Shown here piece by piece: positions 7,096 through 13,539 of a DNA stretch of 13,539 nucleotides. The DNA is taken from the NCBI GenBank assembly GCA_017881545.1, contig JADGQU010000031.1, forward strand, positions 1-13,539. Reading direction: 5' to 3'. Both the position numbers and the translations under genes were made by a program. Source of the DNA: Gemmatimonadaceae bacterium. GTDB taxonomy: Bacteria; Gemmatimonadota; Gemmatimonadetes; Gemmatimonadales; Gemmatimonadaceae. The notes beneath the pieces were generated by a model. That model saw nothing but the letters and a program-made list of their open reading frames with translations. It did not search any database and was not told where the DNA came from. Numbering within the stretch: position 1 is the stretch's first letter; each line of letters begins with the position of its first letter.

Positions 7096-8072
7096 TGGGC
7101 GCGCTTCCGCGAAACGCTCCACACGAGCCACCGCGCCCCGGCATTCACAATAAGAGTGATGATGAACAGAATCGCGCCCACAGCCATCAGGGCTGAGAGG
7201 TGCAAGTCATTGGTCGCCTCGCTGAACTCGTTGGCGATGAGCGAGGCCATTGTGTATCCCGGCGCCAGGAGCGATGCCGAGATCTCGGGCCGGTTCCCGA
7301 TGACCATCGTTACGGCCATGGTTTCCCCAAGCGCTCGTCCGAGGCCTAGCATGATGCCACCAATGATTCCAGAGCGGGCATAGGGGACCACCGCGTCGCG
7401 GATCATTTCCCAGCGGGTGGCGCCGAGCGCAAGCGCCGCCTCGCGCTGCGACCGCGGCACCGCCATCAGAACTTCGCGCGACACCGAGGAGATGTACGGG
7501 AGCGCCATGATCGACAGTATGACACCCGCCGCCAGCATGCTCGGCCCGTATGCCGGACCGCGAAAGAACGGCGTGGCTCCGAGGTGTAAAGTGTCGCGAA
7601 GGAACGGCATCACGTGCTCTCGCAGCAGTGGGATGAGAACGAAGATGCCCCACAGGCCGTAGACGACGCTCGGAATGGCGGCGAGGAGATCGACAAGGAA
7701 TCCGACGGGCTGACGGAGCCACGTTGGCGAGAATTCAGAGAGGAATACTGCCACGCCGATCGCCAGCGGTGTCGCAATGATGAGAGCAACGGCTGACGAG
7801 ACGATAGTGCCGAAGATGGCCGGTGCGGCACCGAAGTGGCCTGCCGCCACATCCCAATCGCTCGTCGTGACTATCGATAGCCCGAGCTTTGCGAAAGCAG
7901 GCCATGCCGCGGCGAAAACGGCCACTGCGATTGCGATAACTAGTCCTGGTACGACCAGCGCGCACGCGGCGGTGAGAGCCTCGTAAACCTTATCGCTGAA
8001 CGCCGACGCGTCTACGCGCAGCGTGCGTCGATCTTTTTCTTTTTCCAGCCAGTCGACCGGAAGGGAGGTCAC
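7092..8072 (-). CDS. pstC: Phosphate ABC transporter permease PstC
   Basis: Inner-membrane permease subunit of the Pst importer (326 aa) that forms the channel with PstA. The cytoplasmic N-terminus is about 30 residues (rich in Lys/Arg/Asp), then about six helices. Family marks are AAIPSVVYGLWG (131-142), the EAA loop REAALALGATRW (210-221) and LGRALGETMAVTMVIGN (244-260). The GTG start overlaps the pstS stop in a GTGA junction, and the pstC stop overlaps the pstA start in an ATGA junction, so the three are translationally coupled. Confidence 0.96.
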   Translation of the reverse strand: MTSLPVDWLEKEKDRRTLRVDASAFSDKVYEALTAACALVVPGLVIAIAVAVFAAAWPAFAKLGLSIVTTSDWDVAAGHFGAAPAIFGTIVSSAVALIIATPLAIGVAVFLSEFSPTWLRQPVGFLVDLLAAIPSVVYGLWGIFVLIPLLREHVMPFLRDTLHLGATPFFRGPAYGPSMLAAGVILSIMALPYISSVSREVLMAVPRSQREAALALGATRWEMIRDAVVPYARSGIIGGIMLGLGRALGETMAVTMVIGNRPEISASLLAPGYTMASLIANEFSEATNDLHLSALMAVGAILFIITLIVNAGARWLVWSVSRKRAQ

Positions 8073-9148
8073 TTCGCGCCGGATAAATCGATCGTGCTGA
8101 GTCTGGCTTTGACGGTGGTCGCCATCTCCGCCGGCAGCGGAGCGTAATCAAGCGTGACCGCTGACTTCTCTCCTTCGGTCAAAGCCCAGTTGAGAAAGTC
8201 CACCAGCTTCTTGCCTTTCACCGCGTCCTTTTGGTGCTGATAAACCAGAATCCAGGTGAACGACGAAATGGGGTACGAGGCTGCTCCCGGGGCGTCGACG
8301 ATCGAAATCCGATAATCGGTGTTGGCTGGAAGCGCCTTGGCTGCTCCCGCCGCGGCAGCGGTGACCGCGGGAACCGAAGCCGCGATGAACTGGCCCGACT
8401 TATTTCGAATGGCAGCGATTGGAAGGTTGTTCTGTTTTGCGTAGGCGAGCTCTACGTACCCGATCGATCCCGGGGTCTGCTTGACCTGGCCGGCGGCTCC
8501 CTCATTTCCCTTGGCGCCAAGGCCGACGGGCCATTTGACCTCTTTGCCCTTGCCCACGCTCGTTTTCCAGGCGGGAACGGAGGTGCTCAGGTAGTCGGTA
8601 AAGATGTAGGTCGTGCCGCTGCCGTCGGATCGATGAACCACCAGGATATCCTGGCCCGGAAGCGAGACCCCTGGGTTCAGCGATGCGATGCGCGTGTCGT
8701 TCCACTTTTTGACGCGCCCCAGGAAAATGTCAGCGATAGCGGCAGGGGTGAGCTTCAGGGGCGCGGTCACCCCGGGAACGTTGTAGGTGATGACGTCGGC
8801 GCCCAGGACAGTCGGGATGTGAAGGATCGGGCCGCCTTTTGCCTTCGACAATTCGTCGTCGCTCATCGGACTATCCGACGCGCCGAAGTCGACGGTTCTT
8901 TCTGAAAGTTGTCGGATTCCACCACCGGATCCGATCGACTGGTAGTTGATCTTGACGCCTGTGGCTGTGGCGTAATCCGAGAACCACTTGGAATAGATAG
9001 GATATGGGAAGGTCGCCCCCGCCCCCGTCAGATCGACGGATTGGCTTGACGAGCTAGTGGTGGAGGAAGCCGTGGCTGAGTTATTTGCGCCTTCCTTCGC
9101 GCACGCGACGGCCAACAACATGAGGGCGGCAAGCTTCAAGGCTCTCAC
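8069..9148 (-). CDS. pstS: Phosphate-binding protein PstS, lipoprotein form
   Basis: Membrane-tethered solute-binding protein (359 aa) that passes phosphate to PstC/PstA. The N-terminus is a lipoprotein signal ending LLAVAC, with Cys16 as lipidation site, followed by a Ser/Thr-rich linker (about 20-36). The phosphate ligands known from E. coli PstS are all in place: Thr46/Phe47 in GATFPYP, Ser74 in IGSGGG, Asp92 in FGASD, and Arg173, Asp175, Ser177, Gly178 and Thr179 in HRSDGSGTT. The GTG at 9148 was chosen because AGGAG lies seven bases upstream and it gives a proper signal peptide. A longer reading from a GTG at 9220 would place non-signal residues in front. By hand alignment it is about three-quarters identical to the other PstS at 10460-11518. 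Confidence 0.96.
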   Translation of the reverse strand: MRALKLAALMLLAVACAKEGANNSATASSTTSSSSQSVDLTGAGATFPYPIYSKWFSDYATATGVKINYQSIGSGGGIRQLSERTVDFGASDSPMSDDELSKAKGGPILHIPTVLGADVITYNVPGVTAPLKLTPAAIADIFLGRVKKWNDTRIASLNPGVSLPGQDILVVHRSDGSGTTYIFTDYLSTSVPAWKTSVGKGKEVKWPVGLGAKGNEGAAGQVKQTPGSIGYVELAYAKQNNLPIAAIRNKSGQFIAASVPAVTAAAAGAAKALPANTDYRISIVDAPGAASYPISSFTWILVYQHQKDAVKGKKLVDFLNWALTEGEKSAVTLDYAPLPAEMATTVKARLSTIDLSGAK

Positions 9149-9155
9149 TGAACGG

Positions 9156-9160
9156 CTCCT
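9156..9160 (-). promoter_or_regulatory. Ribosome binding site deciding the lipoprotein PstS start
   Basis: AGGAG on the minus strand, seven bases before the GTG at 9148. It favours this start over the longer in-frame GTG at 9220, which lies inside the inverted-repeat region. Confidence 0.75.
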
Positions 9161-9190
9161 TTTTGTTTTGAGGGGCGACTGTGTGGTGCA

Positions 9191-9267
9191 GGAAAAATAG
9201 GAGCGCCCCCGAGAGGTCACGACATAGGTCAGGTAACGACATTGTCACAACCGCCCGGGGGCGCTCC
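9191..9267 (-). terminator. Terminator-like inverted repeat with a T-tract between porin and pstS
   Basis: On the minus strand, GGAGCGCCCCCG (9267-9256) is the exact reverse complement of CGGGGGCGCTCC (9211-9200): a 12-bp stem, extendable by a G-T and a G-C pair. The 3' arm is followed at once by TATTTTT (9199-9193), as in an intrinsic terminator. The loop is unusually long (44 bases) and contains the candidate Pho box. TATTTT could equally be the -10 element of the pstS promoter. The repeat is seen directly; termination is inferred. Confidence 0.55.
9216..9248 (-). promoter_or_regulatory. Candidate Pho box upstream of the lipoprotein pstS
   Basis: Half-sites resembling GTCA(C) start at 9216, 9228, 9233 (gtaac) and 9244 on the plus strand; 9233 and 9244 are 11 bases apart. 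The core caggtaacgacattgtcac (9230-9248) matches 16 of 19 bases of the element before the other pstS. ATTGTCAC resembles the CTGTCAT unit of the E. coli Pho box. The pairing with pstS genes and the phoBR neighbours make PhoB binding likely, but this is inferred. Confidence 0.6.
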
Positions 9268-9287
9268 GGTACTGGATGAGCTTAGCG

Positions 9288-10463
9288 CTAGAAGTTGGCT
9301 ACCAGATGCAGGAAGTATGTCTTGGTTGCCGCGGCTATCGCTCCGGAATGCGGAGTGACTTCCTGGTAGTCCAGGGAAAGTGCTGTTTTCTTGTTGAGGT
9401 CCCAGGTAAGGGCACCGATGATGATGTTTATGAAGCTGTCAGTAGCCGTGTTCGGCTTGAAGCGGTCCCAGCGGGCGACGAGGCCGAGCGGGAAAGTGGA
9501 CTGAGCGTTCATCAGCTGGAACGGCTTGATCACCGCGAACCCGGCCAGGAGACGCCCAGAGCTGTCAACTTCGACGCGCGGTGCTGCAACGGTATTGGCT
9601 CCCGTTTCTTTCGCATCCTTCCGTGTGTCCCATTCCGCGCCGAGCGAGAGCCGCGGGTCCCGAATGCCAGCGAATACGCACGATCTCGTTCTCGGCAGCG
9701 AACTACCAACCGTTCCGACCTGACCAGGGCCGCCGGCCACGAACGTGCTGCCTACCGCGCCGATGTACGTCCAGCCGCTGAGGGCGAAGGTTCTGATCAA
9801 CTTGTTGTCCGCGGTGCCGAAGGGCGTGAGTGAAAATCTCACCGAGTAGTCCTTGAACCGATCGGTCTCGCGCGATGTGTAACCGGGCCCGTTCACAATG
9901 CTCGCGTAGATCTCCGCGAACTTGTTGGGCGCGGTGAGCAGCGTCGCCACTCCAGCATCGGACGACGAGAAGAATCCGGCGCGCTCCACGGGTGTCTGCG
10001 AAATCCAGCGGGGCCAGAATCCCTCGACGTGATCGATGATGACATTGTGCAGCAATCCAGCGCGCGCCAATCCGTTCCAGCCGGTGGCGCTCTTCAGATA
10101 ATCGTATTGCAGGTATGCGTATTTCGCGCGGACAACCCAGCCTTTATAGAACGCGTCGGGCCCGGTCGCGGTTTGCTGAAACACGTCAGCCGTGATGCGG
10201 ATGCTGGCGCGGTCGCCGGCCGGCATTCTGAATGTCAGGTACGCTCTCTCCAGGTCGAATTTGTTCGTCGACTTGGCCGCGCCTGCGTCTCCCCGGTACT
10301 GATAGTTTGCGTACAGCACTCCGGAGAAATCGACGGGGATCGAGACAACTGCCGGAGGCGGTGGAGGAGGAGGAGCGGGCTTGGTCGTGTCAGCTGGCTG
10401 CTGAGCAGACAATGCCAGGGGCAGAGCCAGCAGTCCGAGCGCAACGATCATGGTTTTCTTCAT
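9288..10463 (-). CDS. Outer-membrane beta-barrel porin, probably phosphate-related
   Basis: Predicted outer-membrane channel of 391 residues. The signal peptide MKKTMIVALGLLALPLALSA is likely cut after Ala20. A proline-rich linker with seven consecutive prolines (31-37) follows, then a long series of short amphipathic strands with alternating hydrophobic residues (for example RAYLTFRMP, ASIRITADVF, SLDYQEVTP) and a C-terminal aromatic residue (LHLVANF), the usual barrel-assembly signal. It resembles OprO/OprP-style porins in general form, but I cannot prove that family. The ATG overlaps the upstream pstS stop (ATGA), with GGAGA at 10470-10474 six bases before it. Placement between two pstS genes argues for outer-membrane entry of phosphate. 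Confidence 0.75.
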   Translation of the reverse strand: MKKTMIVALGLLALPLALSAQQPADTTKPAPPPPPPPAVVSIPVDFSGVLYANYQYRGDAGAAKSTNKFDLERAYLTFRMPAGDRASIRITADVFQQTATGPDAFYKGWVVRAKYAYLQYDYLKSATGWNGLARAGLLHNVIIDHVEGFWPRWISQTPVERAGFFSSSDAGVATLLTAPNKFAEIYASIVNGPGYTSRETDRFKDYSVRFSLTPFGTADNKLIRTFALSGWTYIGAVGSTFVAGGPGQVGTVGSSLPRTRSCVFAGIRDPRLSLGAEWDTRKDAKETGANTVAAPRVEVDSSGRLLAGFAVIKPFQLMNAQSTFPLGLVARWDRFKPNTATDSFINIIIGALTWDLNKKTALSLDYQEVTPHSGAIAAATKTYFLHLVANF

Positions 10464-11518
10464 CGAGTGTCTCCGACACGCGTGTCAGCGATGCGAATGG
10501 TCTTCAATCTGCTTTGAAGCTGCGAGACCATGGAAGCGGGCAGCGGAGCGTAGTCGAGTGCTGCTGCCGACTTCTCGCCGTCCTTGTACGCCCACTTAAG
10601 GAAGTTCACGAGCTTCGCACCCTTGACACGATCGGTCTGATTCTGGTACACGAGAATCCAGGTCATCGACGAGATCGGATACGAATCCTTGCCGGGTGCA
10701 TTCGCTATCGAGACGCGGTAGTCCGTGTTCTTCGGGAGCTTCATGCTGGCGGCAGCGGCAGTCACCGACGCGATCGACGGCGTGATATAGCGTCCGGCCG
10801 CATTCTTGACGTTGGCGAAAGGAAGGCCGTTCTGTTTTGCGTACGCCAACTCCACGTAACCGATCGAGCCGGGCGTCTGCTTCACCTGTCCGGCGACGCC
10901 TTCGTTGCCTTTTCCGCCGAGACCGACGGGCCACTTGATTTCCTTGCCCTTGCCGAGTGAGCTCGACCAGGACGGACTCACCGAGTTGAGGTAGTCGCTG
11001 AAGATGTAGGTGGTCCCGCTGCCGTCCGACCGGTGGACGACGAGTATGTCAGAATTGGGAAGAGCCACCCCGCGGTTCTGTGCGACAATCTGCGCATCAT
11101 TCCACTTGGTGATCTTCCCGGCAAAAATATCCGCGATCGCATCGCCGGTCAGATTGAGCGGGCGGTTGAGACCCGGAACGTTGTATGTGACGACGACCGC
11201 GCCCATCACGGTCGGGAAATGGAGCACCGGTCCGCCTTTGGCGCCGGCAAGCTCCTGGTCGCTCATCGGCCCGTCGGAGGCGCCGAAATCGACGGTTTGC
11301 TCAGAGAGCTGCCTGATGCCGCCGCCAGAGCCGATCGACTGATAGTTGATCTTTACGCCGGTGCTCTGGGCGTAGTCGGCGAACCACTTCGAATAAATGG
11401 GATACGGGAACGTCGCGCCTGCTCCGGTCAGATCTACTGATTGTGCTGAAGCAATACCACCTGAGAGAAGCGCTGCCGCCGAGAGGGCGACAGCAATGCT
11501 GCGAACCGTTTTGATCAC
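10460..11518 (-). CDS. pstS: Phosphate-binding protein PstS, soluble periplasmic form
   Basis: Periplasmic phosphate-binding protein (352 aa). It has a Sec signal peptide ending ASA (cleavage after Ala25, then QSVDLTGAG) and no lipobox, unlike its paralogue. The phosphate ligands are conserved: Thr36/Phe37, Ser64, Asp82, and Arg163, Asp165, Ser167, Gly168, Thr169 in HRSDGSGTT. The start is GTG at 11518 with GGAG (11525-11528) six bases upstream. It follows phoR by 84 bases containing a candidate Pho box, and its stop overlaps the porin start. The last residues (RIADTRVGDTR) go beyond the paralogue's C-terminus and contain a repeated DTR. Confidence 0.96.
   Translation of the reverse strand: MIKTVRSIAVALSAAALLSGGIASAQSVDLTGAGATFPYPIYSKWFADYAQSTGVKINYQSIGSGGGIRQLSEQTVDFGASDGPMSDQELAGAKGGPVLHFPTVMGAVVVTYNVPGLNRPLNLTGDAIADIFAGKITKWNDAQIVAQNRGVALPNSDILVVHRSDGSGTTYIFSDYLNSVSPSWSSSLGKGKEIKWPVGLGGKGNEGVAGQVKQTPGSIGYVELAYAKQNGLPFANVKNAAGRYITPSIASVTAAAASMKLPKNTDYRVSIANAPGKDSYPISSMTWILVYQNQTDRVKGAKLVNFLKWAYKDGEKSAAALDYAPLPASMVSQLQSRLKTIRIADTRVGDTR
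10475..10486. repeat. 12-bp perfect palindrome at the pstS/porin junction
   Basis: gacacgcgtgtc is its own reverse complement and sits in the last codons of pstS, directly before the porin ribosome binding site. It also arises from the DTRV codons, so it may be a coding coincidence. Confidence 0.35.
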
Positions 11519-11530
11519 TTGTGACTCCGT

Positions 11531-11563
11531 GAGAGGAAGTTTGTCGCGCTACAAACTCTCTCA
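11531..11563 (-). repeat. Leader hairpin before the soluble pstS
   Basis: agtttgt (11538-11544) and acaaact (11551-11557) form a 7-bp stem with a 6-base loop. It can be extended by a G-T pair and, past one mismatch, three more pairs (GAG/CTC). It lies just upstream of the GGAG ribosome binding site. On the minus strand the TTTGTA in one arm could serve as a -10 element, so the hairpin may overlap the promoter rather than act in RNA. Confidence 0.4.
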
Positions 11564-11568
11564 GCCAC

Positions 11569-11606
11569 GTCACGGACAGTCACACCGCAGGTAAAGGAAT
11601 TGTCAC
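11569..11606 (-). promoter_or_regulatory. Candidate Pho box upstream of the soluble pstS
   Basis: Four half-sites gtcac, gtcac, gtaaa, gtcac start at 11569, 11579, 11591 and 11602 on the plus strand, spaced 10, 12 and 11 bases, about one helical turn each. This is the arrangement expected for tandem PhoB monomers. The core caggtaaaggaattgtcac (11588-11606) matches 16 of 19 bases of the element at 9230-9248. The outermost half-site overlaps the phoR stop codon. PhoB binding is inferred. Confidence 0.65.
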
Positions 11607-13324
11607 GATTGAGCCGCGTTTGCTCCATCGGGGAAAAGGGTTCTGATGGTCGTACCGACTCCCACCAGGCTCTCGGCACGGACGCTACCACCATGAGCCT
11701 CAACGAGATGCTTCACGATCGCGAGCCCGAGGCCGGTGCCGCCGACGTCTCGCGACCGGCCGCTGTCGGCTCGGTAGAAGCGCTCGAAGATTCTCGGCAG
11801 ATGCTCAGGTGGAATTCCGCTTCCAGTGTCGGCGACATCGAGCGAGACCCCCTCGCCTTCCCGCGTCGTACGTATCGTGATTCGCCCTCCTTCACCCGTA
11901 TGCCGGATCGCATTCTCGGCCAGATTGAGCAGGATTTGCTCGAGAGCTGTTCGATCCGCGTAGATCGTTTGAGCGTTCGGCGCGACGGTCGTGTCGAGCG
12001 TGATGCCTTTCGCCTTCGCGCTGGCCGCGACTCGTCCGAAAACCTCCGCGGACAGATCCGCAATGCGTATCCGCTCCGGCCGCGGCCTCCAGTGTCCCGT
12101 CTCAATGCGCGAGAGGTCGAGGAGCTCGTCTACGATGCGTTGCATTCGCTGCGTGTTGCTGAGGATCGTTTTTGCGAATTCGGCTCGCCTGTCAGCGGGG
12201 ATGTCCGGATCCTGAAGCGTTTCCGCGAATCCACCGACGATAGTGAGCGGTGTGCGCAGCTCGTGGGAGACGTTCGCCACAAAATCCCTTCTTACTGCTT
12301 CGAGCTTCCGAATTGGGGTCAGATCGAAGAGGGCGACGACAGCGCCGCCGTTAACGAGTGGACGCGCGGTCAGGGAGACCGTTGTGTCGCCGATGACTGC
12401 CTCCTCGGTCTCGGTCTCAGTGCCGCTCAGGGCGAGCGATATCGCGCCGCGCAACGTCGCCTCACGCGGCAGAAAGTCGATCTCGAACGGAATCGGACGG
12501 TCGATCGAAAGGAGGCGACGTCCCGTGTCGTTGATGCGCACCACTTCATGCGACGGAGAAATTGCTATCACGCCTTCGTTCAGAGTCTCGACCAGCGCGG
12601 ATAGGATCGACTGCTCAGCCGCCAGTGCCGAGATGCGTGCTTCGAGTTGTTCCGCGAGGCGGTGCACCGCGTCGGCGAGATCTCCGACCTCGCCCGGTGC
12701 CGCAAGCGCGGGGCGCCGCTTTCGCTCACCGGCGGCAAGCGAGCGCGCGACGTCTCTCAGGTCTGTAATGGGTCTCGAGACCGAGCGCGAGAAGAGCACG
12801 GCAAGAATCGCCGCCAGGAGAAAGGAGATCACCCCCGCCACAAGAACGCCGCTCCTGGCTCTCGCAAAGATTTCCTCGACTGCTCTGGTCGTCACGGACA
12901 CCCGGGCGGTTCCGCGCGGGCTCTTGACCGCGACATAGAGCTGCTCTTCTCCGGTAGACGGGCTCAGGCGGCGAACCGAGCCGACGCCGCTCTTCCGCGC
13001 CTCGATTACCTCTGGGCGAGGGCTGTGATTCTCCAGGTCCTGGAGCGCCGGGCCGTCGAATTCCGAATCACCGACGACGTGCCCGGTGGAATCGATCAGC
13101 GTCATTCGGTGGCCGGTGGCTGCACCCGCCGCGTCCGCGAGCGAGTCGGGATCCACACCCGATTTCCACTGGGTCGCCAGGAATCTCGCCTCTCCGGCCA
13201 GATCGTGAGTGGCCTGGTCGGTGATGCTCGAGTACAGCTCGTTGTCGATGATGATTACAACCGAGACCACCATTACCGCGACGATCGCGAGCGACTGGAG
13301 GAGCAGCCGGTGCGCGAGCTTCAC
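11603..13324 (-). CDS. phoR: Phosphate regulon sensor histidine kinase PhoR
   Basis: Membrane sensor kinase (573 aa) that phosphorylates PhoB. Order: membrane helix 1 (about 7-27), an extracytoplasmic domain of about 130 residues (28-157), helix 2 (about 158-178), HAMP (about 179-232), PAS-like domain (about 238-335), HisKA dimerisation domain with phospho-acceptor His354 in NVSHELRTPL, and the HATPase domain with N box NLAENAIRH (467-475), G1 DTGSGIP (499-505), F box RIFERFYRAD (511-520) and G2 GGTGLGLAI (528-536). The GTG start overlaps the phoB stop (GTGA). The context with phoB, two pstS genes and phoU supports PhoR over other PAS-HAMP kinases. Confidence 0.93.
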   Translation of the reverse strand: MKLAHRLLLQSLAIVAVMVVSVVIIIDNELYSSITDQATHDLAGEARFLATQWKSGVDPDSLADAAGAATGHRMTLIDSTGHVVGDSEFDGPALQDLENHSPRPEVIEARKSGVGSVRRLSPSTGEEQLYVAVKSPRGTARVSVTTRAVEEIFARARSGVLVAGVISFLLAAILAVLFSRSVSRPITDLRDVARSLAAGERKRRPALAAPGEVGDLADAVHRLAEQLEARISALAAEQSILSALVETLNEGVIAISPSHEVVRINDTGRRLLSIDRPIPFEIDFLPREATLRGAISLALSGTETETEEAVIGDTTVSLTARPLVNGGAVVALFDLTPIRKLEAVRRDFVANVSHELRTPLTIVGGFAETLQDPDIPADRRAEFAKTILSNTQRMQRIVDELLDLSRIETGHWRPRPERIRIADLSAEVFGRVAASAKAKGITLDTTVAPNAQTIYADRTALEQILLNLAENAIRHTGEGGRITIRTTREGEGVSLDVADTGSGIPPEHLPRIFERFYRADSGRSRDVGGTGLGLAIVKHLVEAHGGSVRAESLVGVGTTIRTLFPDGANAAQS

Positions 13325-13539
13325 TGCCGTTCGCTGACGTTTCGAATGCGATAGCCGAAGCCGCGCACGGTTTCGATTAAATCACCGGCCGGACCGAGCT
13401 TGGCGCGGAGACGCTGCACGTGCATGTCCACCGTTCGCGTCTGAATGTCGGGCGCTGCTTCCCAGACGGTTTCCAGCAGCAGATTGCGCGGCTGGACTCG
13501 GCCCTTTCGCTCGGCGAGCAGCAACAGGAGCTTGAACTC
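13321..13539 (-). CDS. phoB: Response regulator PhoB, C-terminal DNA-binding part, cut by the window edge
   Basis: The visible 72 residues are the end of an OmpR/PhoB-type winged-helix domain. EFKLLLLLAERKGRVQPRN begins at the window edge, the recognition-helix segment is TRTVDMHVQRLRAKLG, and the wing is IETVRGFGYRIR. The receiver domain with the phosphorylated aspartate lies beyond the window. It should bind the GTCAC-type repeats found before the two pstS genes. Its stop overlaps the phoR GTG start by four bases, so the pair is co-translated. The OmpR family call is firm; the PhoB name comes from context. Confidence 0.9.
   Translation of the reverse strand, partial: EFKLLLLLAERKGRVQPRNLLLETVWEAAPDIQTRTVDMHVQRLRAKLGPAGDLIETVRGFGYRIRNVSERQ

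Noticed and set aside
6247..7131. Longer PstA reading from the GTG at 7131
   Set aside because: The ATG at 7095 gives the ATGA overlap used at neighbouring junctions; the upstream start would overlap pstC by 40 bases.
8069..9220. Longer PstS reading from the GTG at 9220
   Set aside because: It would place 24 non-signal residues before the lipoprotein signal and start inside the inverted-repeat region. The GTG at 9148 has AGGAG at proper spacing.
10350..10381. Purine-rich ggcggtggaggaggaggag tract as a microsatellite
   Set aside because: It encodes the in-frame proline run of the porin, with mixed CCT/CCA/CCG codons, so it is a coding feature rather than a simple repeat.
11600..12604. Long plus-strand open frame of 334 codons opposite phoR
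   Set aside because: Arg/Asp-rich composition without domains; the minus strand holds the complete HisKA/HATPase region of PhoR.
1..13539. Search for tRNA, rRNA, CRISPR arrays, insertion sequences or phage genes
   Set aside because: None seen by eye; the window is filled by standard chaperone, protease and phosphate genes with uniform base composition, so there is no sign of a mobile region or novel defence system.

Overview
The window comes from a high-GC Gram-negative bacterium. An outer-membrane beta-barrel protein, lipoprotein and Sec signals, and a complete Pst/PhoU/PhoBR set all point that way. The protein styles and the side-by-side DnaK, rhomboid and phosphate genes suggest Gemmatimonadota, but this is an impression from sequence style, not a search result. 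There are 14 protein genes, two of them cut by the window edges. I saw no tRNA, rRNA, CRISPR array or insertion sequence, and no gene-free stretch longer than about 240 bases.

Layout. (1) Positions 1-1177, minus strand: the first 392 codons of dnaK (ATPase domain and linker). (2) 1178-1413: a divergent intergenic region. (3) 1414-3909, plus strand: a rhomboid protease, then a DUF47 (PhoU-like) accessory protein and a PiT low-affinity phosphate transporter. The last two overlap by one base. (4) 3872-13539, minus strand: a long phosphate-starvation locus. Read in its own direction it runs phoB (3' end only), phoR, pstS (soluble form), an outer-membrane porin, pstS (lipoprotein form), pstC, pstA, pstB, pstB, phoU. 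PiT and phoU converge and overlap by 38 bases.

How it works together. PhoR/PhoB would sense and signal phosphate starvation. The porin would admit phosphate through the outer membrane. Two PstS proteins, about three-quarters identical, would capture it in the periplasm. PstC/PstA with one or both PstB ATPases would import it, and PhoU would link transport state to PhoR. The opposing PiT operon supplies low-affinity uptake with its own PhoU-family partner.

Most junctions in the minus-strand locus are 4-base start/stop overlaps. The chain is clearly broken at only two places, before each pstS. Both gaps hold a near-identical 19-base element (16/19 matching) made of GTCAC-like half-sites about one helical turn apart, so they are strong candidates for this lineage's Pho box. 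The gap before the lipoprotein pstS also holds a 12-bp inverted repeat that encloses the candidate Pho box and is followed directly by a T-rich tract. This looks like a terminator wrapped around an internal promoter and is the most unusual structure in the window.
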